Shown: positions 15,033 to 27,100 of the stretch, in pieces
How positions within the stretch are numbered: the stretch's first letter is position 1
Layout of the letters: each line of letters starts with the position of its first letter
Source: Patagioenas fasciata
Lineage: Eukaryota; Chordata; Aves; Columbiformes; Columbidae
DNA: 64,000 nucleotides
Direction: 5' to 3'
Assembly (NCBI RefSeq): GCF_037038585.1
Contig: NC_092521.1
Span: 149,820,605 to 149,884,604, forward strand
Program-made: the position numbers and the translations under genes
Notes under the pieces: model-generated
Told to the model about the DNA's origin: nothing
The model's input: only the letters and a program-made list of their open reading frames with translations
Databases searched by the model: none

Positions 15033-15153
15033 TGACGTCACGGGTGGCGTTGGCGCGGCCCCGCCTCCCCCGCGGCGCGGCTTCCGCCTGGTTGCCAGGG
15101 CGACGAGTACACAGTGCGGCCCTGCGCGGGTGCGCAGCTACCGCGCCGCCGCC
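15033..15153 (+). promoter_or_regulatory. SPAG6 promoter with CRE and X-box
   Basis: This CpG-rich, TATA-less segment lies directly before the SPAG6 ATG. It contains a perfect CRE palindrome TGACGTCA (15033-15040), a GC-box-like CCCCGCCTCC and an RFX X-box-like motif (15091-15104). X-boxes near the start site are a known mark of motile-cilium genes driven by RFX factors with FOXJ1. The transcription start was not mapped. Confidence 0.7.
15091..15104 (+). promoter_or_regulatory. RFX X-box-like motif
   Basis: GTTGCCAGGGCGAC fits the two half-sites of an X-box (GTTGCC, 2-bp spacer, GGYRAC) with one departure in the second half. It lies 50 bp before the SPAG6 start codon, the usual position for ciliary genes. 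Confidence 0.68.
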
Positions 15154-15178
15154 ATGAGCCAGAGGCAAGTTCTGCAAG
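15154..15178 (+). CDS. SPAG6: SPAG6 exon 1
   Basis: Encodes MSQRQVLQ plus the first base of codon 9, then a GTAGGC donor. The start is set by match to the family N-terminus and by the Kozak context. Intron 1 is only 88 bp and very GC-rich. Confidence 0.95.
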
Positions 15179-18100
15179 GTAGGCCGGGGCGGCGGCCGGG
15201 GTCAGGGCCGGGGCCGAGGCCGGCGGGGTGGTCGCTAACTCGGTGCCCCGGCGCTGCCTCCCGCAGTTTTCGAGCAGTACCAGCGCGCCAGGACGCAGTT
15301 CGTGCAGGCGGTGGCCGAGCTCGCCGCCCGGCCGCAGAACATCGAGACCCTCCAAAGCGCAGGTACGAGCCCGCCGCCTTTCCGCCACGCCAGGAGCGGC
15401 GGGGCCGGGCCGTGCGCGGCCTCGGGGATTTCCGCGCCCCGCCGCTGCGCTTGACGCCTGGCAGCGCCGTCTCCCTCCCCTTCAGCCTGGCCGCTGAGTT
15501 TCCAAAGGCTTCTTTTCTCGGTAGGACTTGGGCTGGTCCCTCGGCCCCGCGGTGCGAGGGCGGGCTTGGCAGATCTCTGCGGCGCGGGGGAAGTCGGGTG
15601 GCGCGGGTCAGGTGCATGCGGAGCTGAGCTACGGGGTTGTCCGTGTTTGTTCAGAGGTAGATGTCTCTGGCTGTGACCTCAAAACTTTTATTTCGGGGAA
15701 AATTTCTCAGTGTATCCAACTTCTTCATTTGCTTCCTTGTGCTTCCGATGTAGCTTTATGTAAAGTACAGAGAACAGAATTCCCGTTGACGCCAGTGCTG
15801 ACTTGCCAAGAAAAACCTATTTTAGAAGTAACTATTTTTATACTGACTTTACAAGTTGTTCCTGAATTCTTGAATGCTTTTTACCAGCAGATTTGCTCAG
15901 CTTAGGAGGGAATTGCTTTTGTTATATTGCTGTTGTGGGATGTCATGAACCAAATTGAGCATTTTTAGAAACAGGAGCTGTGGGAGCACTTCTACCAGCT
16001 GTTGTGCTGCTGGCATCTGGCAGATCCACTCCCCTTGTCCAGCGTTCCTCAGCTGAAAAGAGGAAAAAGAAGTGCTCAGTAATCGATTACTTGAAAGCCA
16101 GATTGAAAAAGTGCTATAAATCTGTACTTAATCATATGGTATTAATTAATTGATTATGTTTTGGTTTGTCTTGTTTTTGTTTTCCCAAATCTAGATAAGC
16201 TGTCAGGTTGGTTTGTTTGGTTTGGTTTGGTTGGTTTTTTTAATATATATACAATGGGAACAAACAAACCAACAAAACCCCAATCACATAAATACTTTCA
16301 GCTTTTGGGTGTTATATTTACAACTGTCTATTGAAATAGTTCTCTTGAAAATCTGTCACTTAAATTCTCGTTAAAGAAATACTTGCTTTGATTTTGGGAG
16401 TGACACACTGATACCGGGCCTTTTGGATTGCTTTGCTGTGCTTTTTTTTTTTTTTTTCCTTTTCCTTATCATCTTTCAGTGAGTTAGTGCCACTGTTTTA
16501 GTTTGTAAAAATGATTACTATTTATCGAAGAGACATCTTGGTCATGGGAATAATTTATGTCTTATTTGTAGGTCCCTCTATGTCCCTGTGCAGTTCTGTT
16601 TTTTAGCTGTTCACAGACAAAGATCCCATTCAGGCAGCATTTCTATTTTAAGAAAGCAAAGAGAGTGCCAAGATAACTTTAGTTACATTGTATTTATTGT
16701 TCTTAAAATAATTATTTGATGCAATATGGTTTACTGGTTTATCTCAGAACTGATTTGTTGCTTGTGCAGAAGAAATAATCAGTTCAGAGGTCTGAAACTT
16801 TCTTTCTGTGCACAGCCAGCATTTGCCTGAAGGTTAGCTTCACAGGGATCATGCTCTGGGGTAGTTGTGTGCAAATGTGCATTTGTGTAACTTATCATCC
16901 TTCTTGGCTCATTCTGGTACTGAGTTGCTTTTCCATAGGCTTTAACTTTTCAGAAGCTAAAAAAGAGGGGAATATCTGCAGAAATAGTGTTTCCTATTGC
17001 CATTTATTTGAATGGCTGAGGCTCACAAATATTTTACCTTCTTCCCCAGTGTGTGCATTTAAGACTAATTTGTAGTTCTGTAATTAAAATGGTAGCTGTT
17101 AGTTTTGACCTTTTCTGGTTGTGCTAGATGCAGGTTTTAAAACCTTCTCTTAATGAAATAAGAGAATAAAATAAAATGTGGTTTTGACCTTTTTAAAAAC
17201 ACTTATACAAATATTTTGAGACATAGCTGTCTAGCAGATAACTGGTCTACCTTTTATGGTCTTGATCTAGTGAGCTCTGGAGCAGTGAGTTGAAAAAGAA
17301 AGATGTCTGTCTGTATGTCTGTATAAATCCATATTTGAAAGACTGGGGACTCATTTCTTGTTGATCACTGTTTTAAGAGAATGCAGAAAGTCTTTGCCTC
17401 CTGTAATTTTCCATTAGCTTTATGAGTTGGGGCACTTTGAAGGGTTCTTTGGTTGGATCTTAAAGGTTGTCAGGGTTTAGTCATCTTCTGATTGAACCAC
17501 AAGGCAAGATTACAGTGCCTGAATTTGAACAAAACTGAGCCCTTAAAATTTACTGTGGTATACTCTTGCATTATATTCCTGGTATATCCAAAATTCAGAC
17601 TGACAGCAGTGAAAGATCAGTGCTCAAGGAGTAAAGCGTTCGGTCACATTTTCAGAAGTACTTTTGAAAAATACTTAGTATCTTATAAGGAAAATAAATA
17701 CTAACTTGAGACCTTGTTCTTTGTGGAGGTGTCTTTGGGCACCACAGTAACATCCTGGAAGATGGAAGTGTGTTTAAAAATTGATTCTTAATTACACTAG
17801 AAGGCCTGCTCCTACGGTACTAAACCAGGTACAAGCAGCGGCAGACTGCAGCATGGAGGGCAGGAAGCAGCCAGGATCAGAGGTGGAAGTTCCTGAAGCT
17901 GGTTTGGCTGTTGAGAAACCCCAGGGTACCCTTATTGTGGAGACTAGGATGCATGTATGACCTGTAAAGAAAACTGGTGTGAACTGGCAAGCTGGAGAGG
18001 AGGTCAGAGAAGGCCAACAAGAAACCCACCGTTTCCCAGGGCATCTCTTTCCTGAGGCTTCTGTATCTCATCAAGCTCTGGAGCTGCCTTTCCCACTGTG

Positions 18101-21100
18101 CAGAAATCCCAAAAGTGGTTGTAACCAGGGGACTGAAATCTCGCCCTGGACTTTGACACATTTACATGGCACTGGCTCTGTTGTGGCCAGGAATGTCCTG
18201 GGGAGTTAGTGCCTGGGAGCTCAGCAGCTTTCGAGTGGCGGGGAAGTGCAAGGAATGATCAGAGAAATTCCTTTGTCAGAACTGATTCCTGGGTATTTTC
18301 CAGCTCTGAGGTTGGCTTTGATAAGGTTGAATAATAATTGCAGGATTTGTCCTTCTAATGTTTAATTAATTTATACTTGGGGAAAAAAAAAATCTCCAAA
18401 AGTCTTAAACTTTTTCAGTTTAGTAAATACACATATGTGGAACAATGACAGACAATTAATTTACCAAATCTCATTTCTGGAGGGCTGTTGATTAATGGGA
18501 CAAGCTACTTTGATAGTCAAGTTTTAAAACATATTCTTTAATATAAACCTATTCATTTGGCAGGCACAGCTCATGAAATTTGGTACTGGAGTGCATTATT
18601 GAGCTTCACACCCCTTGTTCTTCCCAAACTTAAACCCCTAGAAATAGACTGTTTTCATCTGTAATGTCATATGAATTCAAGCTGCCTTTCTTGCACTGAG
18701 ATTGAGGGAGCTTTCTGTCTTTTACAATGTTTCAAAGAGTGGTAGTTACTGAGGGCCTAATTCTTCTTTGTCTGCATTGTGAAGTGCAGCAGTCTGTAAA
18801 TAACTAGTCCATTTGAAATAGTGTTTTGTTTTGTTTTTGTTTTTGTTTTTTTTTTTTTAATGCTGAATTGTAAATGCCTCTTTAATAAATGTATCAAAAT
18901 TATACTTGGATTGCTTCTGGGTATTCATTTTTGTATTACTTCATAGCATGAATTAATTTTTTATTTATTTGGCATTAGAGCTTGCGATGGGATTGTTACT
19001 TTTAATTTGTAAGTTATTTAAGGATATAATATGGATTAAGAAACAGTTTAGCAACTTAGCCTTTGACTTCAAAGATATTACAAGATCAGGTCTTTAACTT
19101 CCTTCTTGAGGCTGTTCACATTCTTAAGCATAATGGATGTGGAAGTCATAGATAAAGCTGAGTATGGAACACGGAAAAGGAATTTTAAAGCTGTGTGGTC
19201 TAGCAGTATGTGTGTTGCCATGGCACTCTGTGCTGGGACCCTGCACACCTGGGTTCCCTTCTCATTGCTGCTGGGATATTTTTAGCATCTCAGGCAGGTA
19301 CCCTCAACTTCTGTTGCTGTGCTTTACCTACTCGCTGGCCAGTATGCAGGGTTCCAGGAGCCAAGTTCTAAAATGTTGGTGTAAAGGAAGACCCTTTCCT
19401 AGTGAATCTCTTCCAACTGTCCTCTCGCTTCATCAGCCCACAACCCTGAGCCCAGGTCTCCTTTCCATTCTGCCTGGTATCAAGCTGCTTCTGAGGCCTT
19501 ACACTCCAGCATACAAACTGTACTCCAGGATAGAGTCCTCTCTTCCTCTTTTACCTCTGGGCATCTGCTCCTGTTTCCGTTCCTCACAAGCTGTGTTGGC
19601 AAGAGGCTGTAGCTTGGGGTCAGATTTTTCCATACTGCATGGTCTGTTTTTATGCAGGTAAAGGATGATGTCATGGGCATTAGTTCTGTCCTAGATCCAG
19701 AGCTGTTTTGCTTGTGATAGGTTTTAAAAGTGGTATTTCCAGCACTTTAGAGTGGTTTTAGGAATCTTTATTTTTGAGAAATTCCCTCATCCAGTTGCAC
19801 TGAGGCTTTATGCTTGTGCTCTTCTCAACTTCACTTTCTAGTGTACACATTTTAAATGTACTTATTTTAAATGCAACAGTTGGACGCTTGGCCCTGTGTT
19901 AGGAGGATCAGACTCTGGAAAGGGATTTCAGGATGTAGTTCGACATTTTAAATAATATTAAAGAATGTTCTCTGATAGTGCAGTGCTTTGTAGAAAGCCT
20001 GCTGGGTACGTAGGCTGTGTAGAGAGGATGGCTATTGAGTCAGCTGTGCAGAAAAAGAGCTGCTCCATTGAGGCATCTGTTTTCTTGCCGTATCTGGATC
20101 TTGCAAGTTGATATGCATGGACAGACTCCAGTTCCCCTGTGTAGCTAGTTTCAACATTTGAGTCTATGCACCCTGTCTTGTGAAGGATTTTTTAAAAAAA
20201 TTACTTTTATTTTGAGTTAAATGCTTTGCTAAGTGGGAGAGAAGTATACAATGTGGCATGAAAGGCAAAAGGTTATTTTTGGAGTTGTAGTAGATCAAGT
20301 GAGGAGAGTGGCTTTCCCTGAGGCTTGATGATGTGATGGTGCTTGATGAAGGGAAGAAGGCGGCTGTGTATTAAGGAAGGTACCAGAGAGATGAGAGGAG
20401 AAAGTAAATGCAGCTGAAGCTGGAGAACTGTCTTTTTCTGTAACTCAAATCAACTGAAAGTTCAACTGCTGCAGGATTCCTCCTCAGCCTCCTGGCCTGT
20501 TTGAAGATGATTTGCAAATAGACATTTCAAAGCCAGAATTTGTTGGGAACTTCTGTCTCATCTTAGTGAGTGGCCGTTAAAAAGAAGCAGCTCCTTGTGA
20601 CTACCTTGTTTTTTGTGTGTCTGTGAACGACTGAGTGGTGGCCACTAACTAGCCCTGTGAGGGGCATTTTCAGAAACTCAGTCCTCTTGGAACAGGATTA
20701 GTTCTGCTCCGTTAGTGCAGAAACAGGGTCTGGAAAATTATCAGTGAGATCAGCTTTTAAGGAGGAGAAATGTACTTCTCCTCGATCCTTCGGAAATCTC
20801 CAGCCCAGCTGTCAAACTGAATCTGTATTATGTCCCACACCATCTGGTAATTGCTGTACGAATTACTTGATTACCCGGAGTCTCTGTTACCAAACTGTAT
20901 TTAATGTTTCCTTTGATATTGGAAGGATTGTGGTTGTCTCATGCATGGAGCTGTCACAAAGAAGAGTCCTTTCTTGGGCTGATTCACACTTGAGGGGTAT
21001 GTGCTTAAGACGTGTTTACCGTGTCATTTCTGGAAGAGGATGAATCAAGACAAGTGAGTGGGAAAGTTTGCTCTCTCATTATTCTTCTGGGAAATTTGTT

Positions 21101-24100
21101 TTAAGTCTCTCACTTAAAACTCACTACTACGCTGCTTCTAGGAAAGACTGGTTGAAAATAGGGAGCTGGGGTGAGGCAGAAGTAAATTTCCATTTGATTT
21201 CCTTTTTATATCACCTGAATTTGACATCAGGAGCCCTGATAATCAAGGTGATATGATGAATATTTGAGTGCTAATATTAGCTGGGTGAATGTTCTTAGTG
21301 TAACAGGTAGCACACAGAAATGAGAAGACAATGTTATATTTGATCCAAAGCATAAATTAGAAGAGCAGCATCTTCAAGGTAAGAGTGTTTCCAGAGACAA
21401 CACTAGTGTAGAATGACGTTTTTCCACATATACACTTTAAAACTGAAATAAATTTTGTTTTTAAGGAAGGAGGATAGGAGTAGTCAGCTTCAGGTACAGA
21501 AATGGAGAGAATTTGAAACACAGAGTGATGTTTCTCTGACCTGTGACTATTCAAGTTTGACAAGGGTTTGGTGGGGCTGGAAGGAGGGTAGAGGAATTTG
21601 GCCTGACTTCCAGCTGATTTTCCCTAATAAATCAAAATGACCAAATGAAGATTGCTGTCTTCAGAATAGTGATGGTCGAGCTGCAGAAACTTGGAATGAA
21701 AAAATTTGAAACTTGCTGCTGCCCTGAGCGTTGGTTTTTTTTTTTTTTCCTTTTTTTTTTTTTTTAATTGGTGTGTGTTTTGTTTTGTTTTTTTTTCCCC
21801 CAGATAGCCATCAGCCAGTACTTGCTTGCTAAAAGAAAGTGCATCAGGCCTGTGCACAACAGCTCCACTTGAGAAGCGTGTAAGGGTGATTCAGCTTCTG
21901 AAGTGTGTCATTCTTTGAAACAAATCTGAGTGGGAAACTGAGGATAGAAAGGGAAATCATTCCTTGCCCAGGGTCAGTCAAGGTTCTGTGATGCAAGAGA
22001 GAATATTTGGCAGTAATTCTTTGCTACCCTGTTTGAGTCGCTAGTGGGAACTCTTCCAAAACAAATCTAGTCAAATGGTCTAAATGCCTTATTTTGTAGT
22101 TTACTCTCTGAGTTGCTGCCTTTGAATTAAAGTTAATGAATTTCCTACTTCTGTTAAAACAGGCTTTTTTTAGAAGAAGACCAAAGAGTTCTAAAGTTTT
22201 CAGCAGCAAGACACTGCTCTGTATGGCCTAATTCACTTGATGGAACTGTAGAAGTGTAATAAAAGGAGGTTGTTGGAAGGTTCTTACCTATTTTCCTGCC
22301 TTAAGGCAGTGTTACAGAAATTTGAATGTAATTCAAAATGCTGATAGGAATCCTGGCTTGAATCTTGTTGGAGAAGAGAGGTAGACTTTGCTGTAGACAG
22401 GATAGTCGAAAAAGTGAAGAGGTCAAATAGAGGATCTCACCAAATACAGCTATTTCTATGAGAAGGAGCTGGGTTGGACATGAAAAAGCCTCCTCCTGTG
22501 TCAGGCACATCTATCCTTTCCAGAACTATCTTCAAAAGGAAATGCAGTCATCTTGGTTTTCCTATAGATGTTTTAGTGAAGACCGTATAATCTCTATATA
22601 GCTGTTTTCACACTCTCAGAATTGTTTATTTTTTCTAAGTGCTGTAAAGAGAGAAACAGTTTGCTGAAGATGTAAAAATCATGACAATTATCAAAACTCC
22701 TCAAGCAGTTGATCTTGCAGTGGAGTCAGAGATGATGGATAGTATCTTGATGCAGAGAAAGAAACTGATTTTAGAGAAGGTGGAAAGCAGAGGTAGAAGC
22801 TTTTAATTATGTTCAATGCACAGGCATAATCTAGGCCTATATACTTCTCTCAATTCTCAGTTAATTTGGTGTCAATATAAGGCTTGTACAGCAACAGGAA
22901 TTGATTTTTCTTTTTCTTGTTCCACCAAAGCTCTTATAATGATAATTATTTGTTCAGTGCCTTTTCTCACATGTAGACATCACATTGGGAAAATATATTT
23001 ATCTTGAGGACCAGCACAGTTTCTAAATTTTTTAAACCTTTTCCACCAGTTCACTGTTTTTTCCAATCTGTTTTAGCATCTTGTGTCTTCAAACAGTAAC
23101 TCTCACTTTTAATCTCTTTCCTCACCTTCAGTTTCATCAGCTAAAATAATTTGCAATAGAACGCTTTGTGCTGACACTTAAATGTCATCACTAAACTTTA
23201 CATGGTTTATACTACAAAGAAAGGAATGGTATTGGTCGTGGGGAGGCATGCTGCTTGGAAGCATTTTCAGGCTCAAGGCTTTTTAGCTTATATTAAAAGT
23301 GAGATCTCTATCAGCTAATCTTGAAAACAAAAATGAGATAAATCTCGTATTTGGGACAGCTCAAAACATATGTATAGGTAAACTTTCTTAAATGTGGTTT
23401 TACATTTTTCTGTGTCTGGGTATGTCATTCAGGCCAGAAATGTGTCACGTGGTCTGGATCTGGCTCACGGGTTTCTCCTGGTTAAAGTGACTCTAGGCTG
23501 TTTAAATTTCACTGGATTCTGAGACCATCACCAGAATTGGACTGTCTGCCACATCCTGATTGAATGTCCCACCCATTAGGCTCTCCGCTTTTCTAGGGTC
23601 AGGACACTGCACACAGAGGTGCTCCTTTTTTTTCCCCCAACCACTTCTAACAGTACCTTTTATATCAATAAAATGCCTGTTATTATTATTATATTTCCTG
23701 TTTTTCTTTATTAAATAATCTTGTTTACATATTATCTTAGCTCAAGGGCTCAAATGCAGTATCAGTCCACTAAATACAAGTCTACTACTTCTAACTGTTC
23801 CCACTTTACTGAAATATCTTTAGTGTAATGAGTCAGAAGAGCATGAGATCCCCTTAGGAATTTCAGCAGCTGTTTGACCAGACAGCTGATGTTAGAGGGA
23901 AGGACAAGAAAATGCTCTACCATAGAGGGTCCAGGTGACTTGCTAGAAGATCGCTCACCAGAGATGATATATGGGGTTGGCACCAACTCACATGTTTGTT
24001 TATTTTTACTTTTAATTCGTCATATGAAGTACTTAGTGCATTTTGATATGTAGTATAACTTGCTGATGAGACCATACCTGCTATTTGGGAGAGTTTGTGA

Positions 24101-27100
24101 GAAGATGTCAAAATGATGACCATATTCTGAAGTAGTGATTTCTGCAAAGTGCTAAAGGTGTTCACATTGATCTTACAATACCAGAGGATCTAGCTTTTCT
24201 CTGTCGGTACATAGGAGGCCTCTTTCAGCTCCCAGTGGCTTCCATAGAAGTGCAAGCAGGCCTCAGTTATACTACAGACCTGTTTCCATAGGTTCTATAT
24301 GTACATGTTAAATTAATGCATGTTACAGAGCCATTTTTGGTGCTTCTGTAGTGCTATTCAGACATCACAATTTCATTTCACATTCCTCCTTTCACTGCAT
24401 TGCCCCCTGTGACCTGTGTTATTTTGACTTGTGAACATCCTGGGAGGCCGTACCTATCACGACAACACAGCTTCTGTCTGGAGTATTGACCTTTCCAGAA
24501 AAAATTCATTAGTGATCAGCATGGCCTCCATGGTTAATTTTACCCTCTCACACACTCTTTCGGAACCATCTATAGATTATTAGGCTATTCTCGTCTTACT
24601 GGGAGAAATTTGGTTTTAATTTAATAGCAATGTTCTCTGTGAGAAATATACTGCTGCTCAACTTTTTTTCCTTTCATAGTGCCCCTTCTGTACAGAAGTG
24701 TGCTATGAGTGTAACTTTTTATAGCCTGCATCCCTTTGGACTATTTTTTCCTCTAAGGCCCTTGTCTTTTCCTTGTTATGATGTGCCTGTTCAGCACCTG
24801 GGTGTCATCTGCCATTAGGTACTGATCCTACTTGTGGGACTGTCACACCAGAAGACCTTTGTTCACTGCTTCTAACCACACAAGCCTTAGGGAAGGGAAG
24901 TCTTACTTTCTTCCACACTCACCCAGCTAGATCTCCATCTTTGTTAGCCAAAAATTGTAGCAGAAAGAGCTGAGACAGCTGATACAGAGACATCTGAATG
25001 TAGCTGTGAGTGTTTGATGTTCTGTTGTAGCACTTTTGCATCTTCAGAGAGCATTGCTTTCTGGCTGAGGTATAAAGCTCAGAAGTATTAATTAATGAGG
25101 TCCTTGGTACAGGGGCAGCACTTTTGAAGAATTGCAATACAAGTAATTTTCCCTTCCCAGACCTTGGAAATAATATTTTTTTTATTGTAACCATGTGGAT
25201 CTTATTTATATCCCTATTGAATCTTAGTTTAACTGTAGGAAGAGCTTCCACATACAGAATGGTCTTGATCATCCTTGTTGCCTTTCACTGAATCTTTGCC
25301 AGTTCTATTCTGGGGGAGGGTATTAAATGCAGGATAGATTTATACAATAGCGTAGTCATGGTCTCTGCTTTGGCCTTAGTTTCTTTCCGAATAATCCTGA
25401 ACACTCTGTATACTTCTGTGGGTGAAGTTTCTGTTCTGCCACTGAGCAGTGAGCTGGTATCTCCATGGAACTGTCTGTTCTATCATAGGGATCATTCTCC
25501 TGAATGATAGGATCTATTTGGGGTCCATCACTGCATATTTAAGGCTGGGATTGTCTTCCCCCTGTGTGTTCCCTTTCCCTTGCAATCTTGTTACTCTGTT
25601 ATTCTGTCTCTAGTTCCTTACAGTTTCCCCGCTTTGTGCTACCTTGAATAGTTCTTGGGTCCCCAGCAAAGTCTCACCTTGCTGTTCATGCCTTGTTCCA
25701 GAACACAGATCAATAGTGAATAACCCATGTCCCAGCGTGGAGGCCTGAAGAAATGCATTGTGACCTCCCTCCTATTGCAAGAATGGAAAGTTTACTCCTC
25801 CCACCTCCTATTTTTAGCCAGATATTTATCACTGTAGGGCCTTTCTTAGGCAGTAACTGCTAATGGTTCATGTCACAGCTGCTTTCCTCACCTATAATTT
25901 CAAGTATATCTTATAGGACCACCTTAGAGAATGGACTTTCATGTTCTTTCGTGTTTAACTGATACGCTGTGAACTCATCAGTGAAAATCCATCATACATA
26001 ATAACATAATAAGAAAATCATCAACTCTTCTGTCTGCAGTGTTATATATTATGATTATTGGTCCTCAAATCAATCATAGCTTATAATAGATGAAATGTAA
26101 TTTGGTGTAATTTAACATAGAGGTTCTGCTGCTGTACTGAATGAGTGACATGCCCATGTCGGCTCAGGAGGACCTCCAGATGGAGTTTCCTGTGTGTACT
26201 TTAACACATGCATTTTATATTTGAATACACCTTATTTTCTTGTGTATAACTTTAACACATATATTTTTATGGATGTTTGAATAGAGGTTATTTCTATATA
26301 TAACTTTTTTTCTTTTGTATTTCAGAAGTGTTTTGTACATGTGTAAAATGGGCAGAAACATTGCTAAGCATCAGCAGTGCTGTCCAAGTGCCAACTTCAT
26401 TTCAGTGGAACACCTGGATTTCCTACAAGTTCTTATTACCTGGAAGAGTAATTTAATACATTTTTATGAGTAGAAGCAAATGTTTAGAAAAATTTCTGCT
26501 AACCAAATGGCCTTTTCTGTTCCTCGTGTAACTCAGGTGTCATGTCTTTGCTGAGACCTCTTTTGCTGGATGTTGTCCCAACTATTCAACAGACTGCTGC
26601 TTTGGCTCTTGGGAGACTTGCCAATTATAACGATGACCTGGCAGAGGCAGTGGTGAAGGGAGACATTCTTCCACAGCTCGTGTGTTCATTGTCTGAGCAG
26701 AATGTAAGGCATCATTGTTTTCTTAAGAAATCATTTATTTTTTAACTATTGCATGGGGAAAGGAAAATATTTCTGTTTCATCTGTCTGCTGTTATTCTAA
26801 TATGACAATAAATGTACTGAAGTCAGAGACAGTATGTTTGAATTCCTGAGAGATCCATTTGTACGGTGTGCCTAAGTTTGACTTTAAATAAGTTTGACTT
26901 CAAAATATCATCTTACCTTGTACCACACTATTAAAAAATCTATTTGTGGTGCTGCTATGTTTTTGAAATGCTGAGCGATCCTTTATAAAAGGTCCCTCTT
27001 TAAAAATGAGGCAATTTGAAAGCTGTGGTGATAATTGACTAGGATTTGTTGATAATATTAAACACTTGTAAAATACATATACAAAAACGGAACTTCTAGA

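Noticed and set aside
19164..19661. 165-codon plus-strand frame in SPAG6 intron 2
   Set aside because: Cys/Leu/Ser-rich with no domain, no splice-site support and no second frame to join to; compatible with chance.
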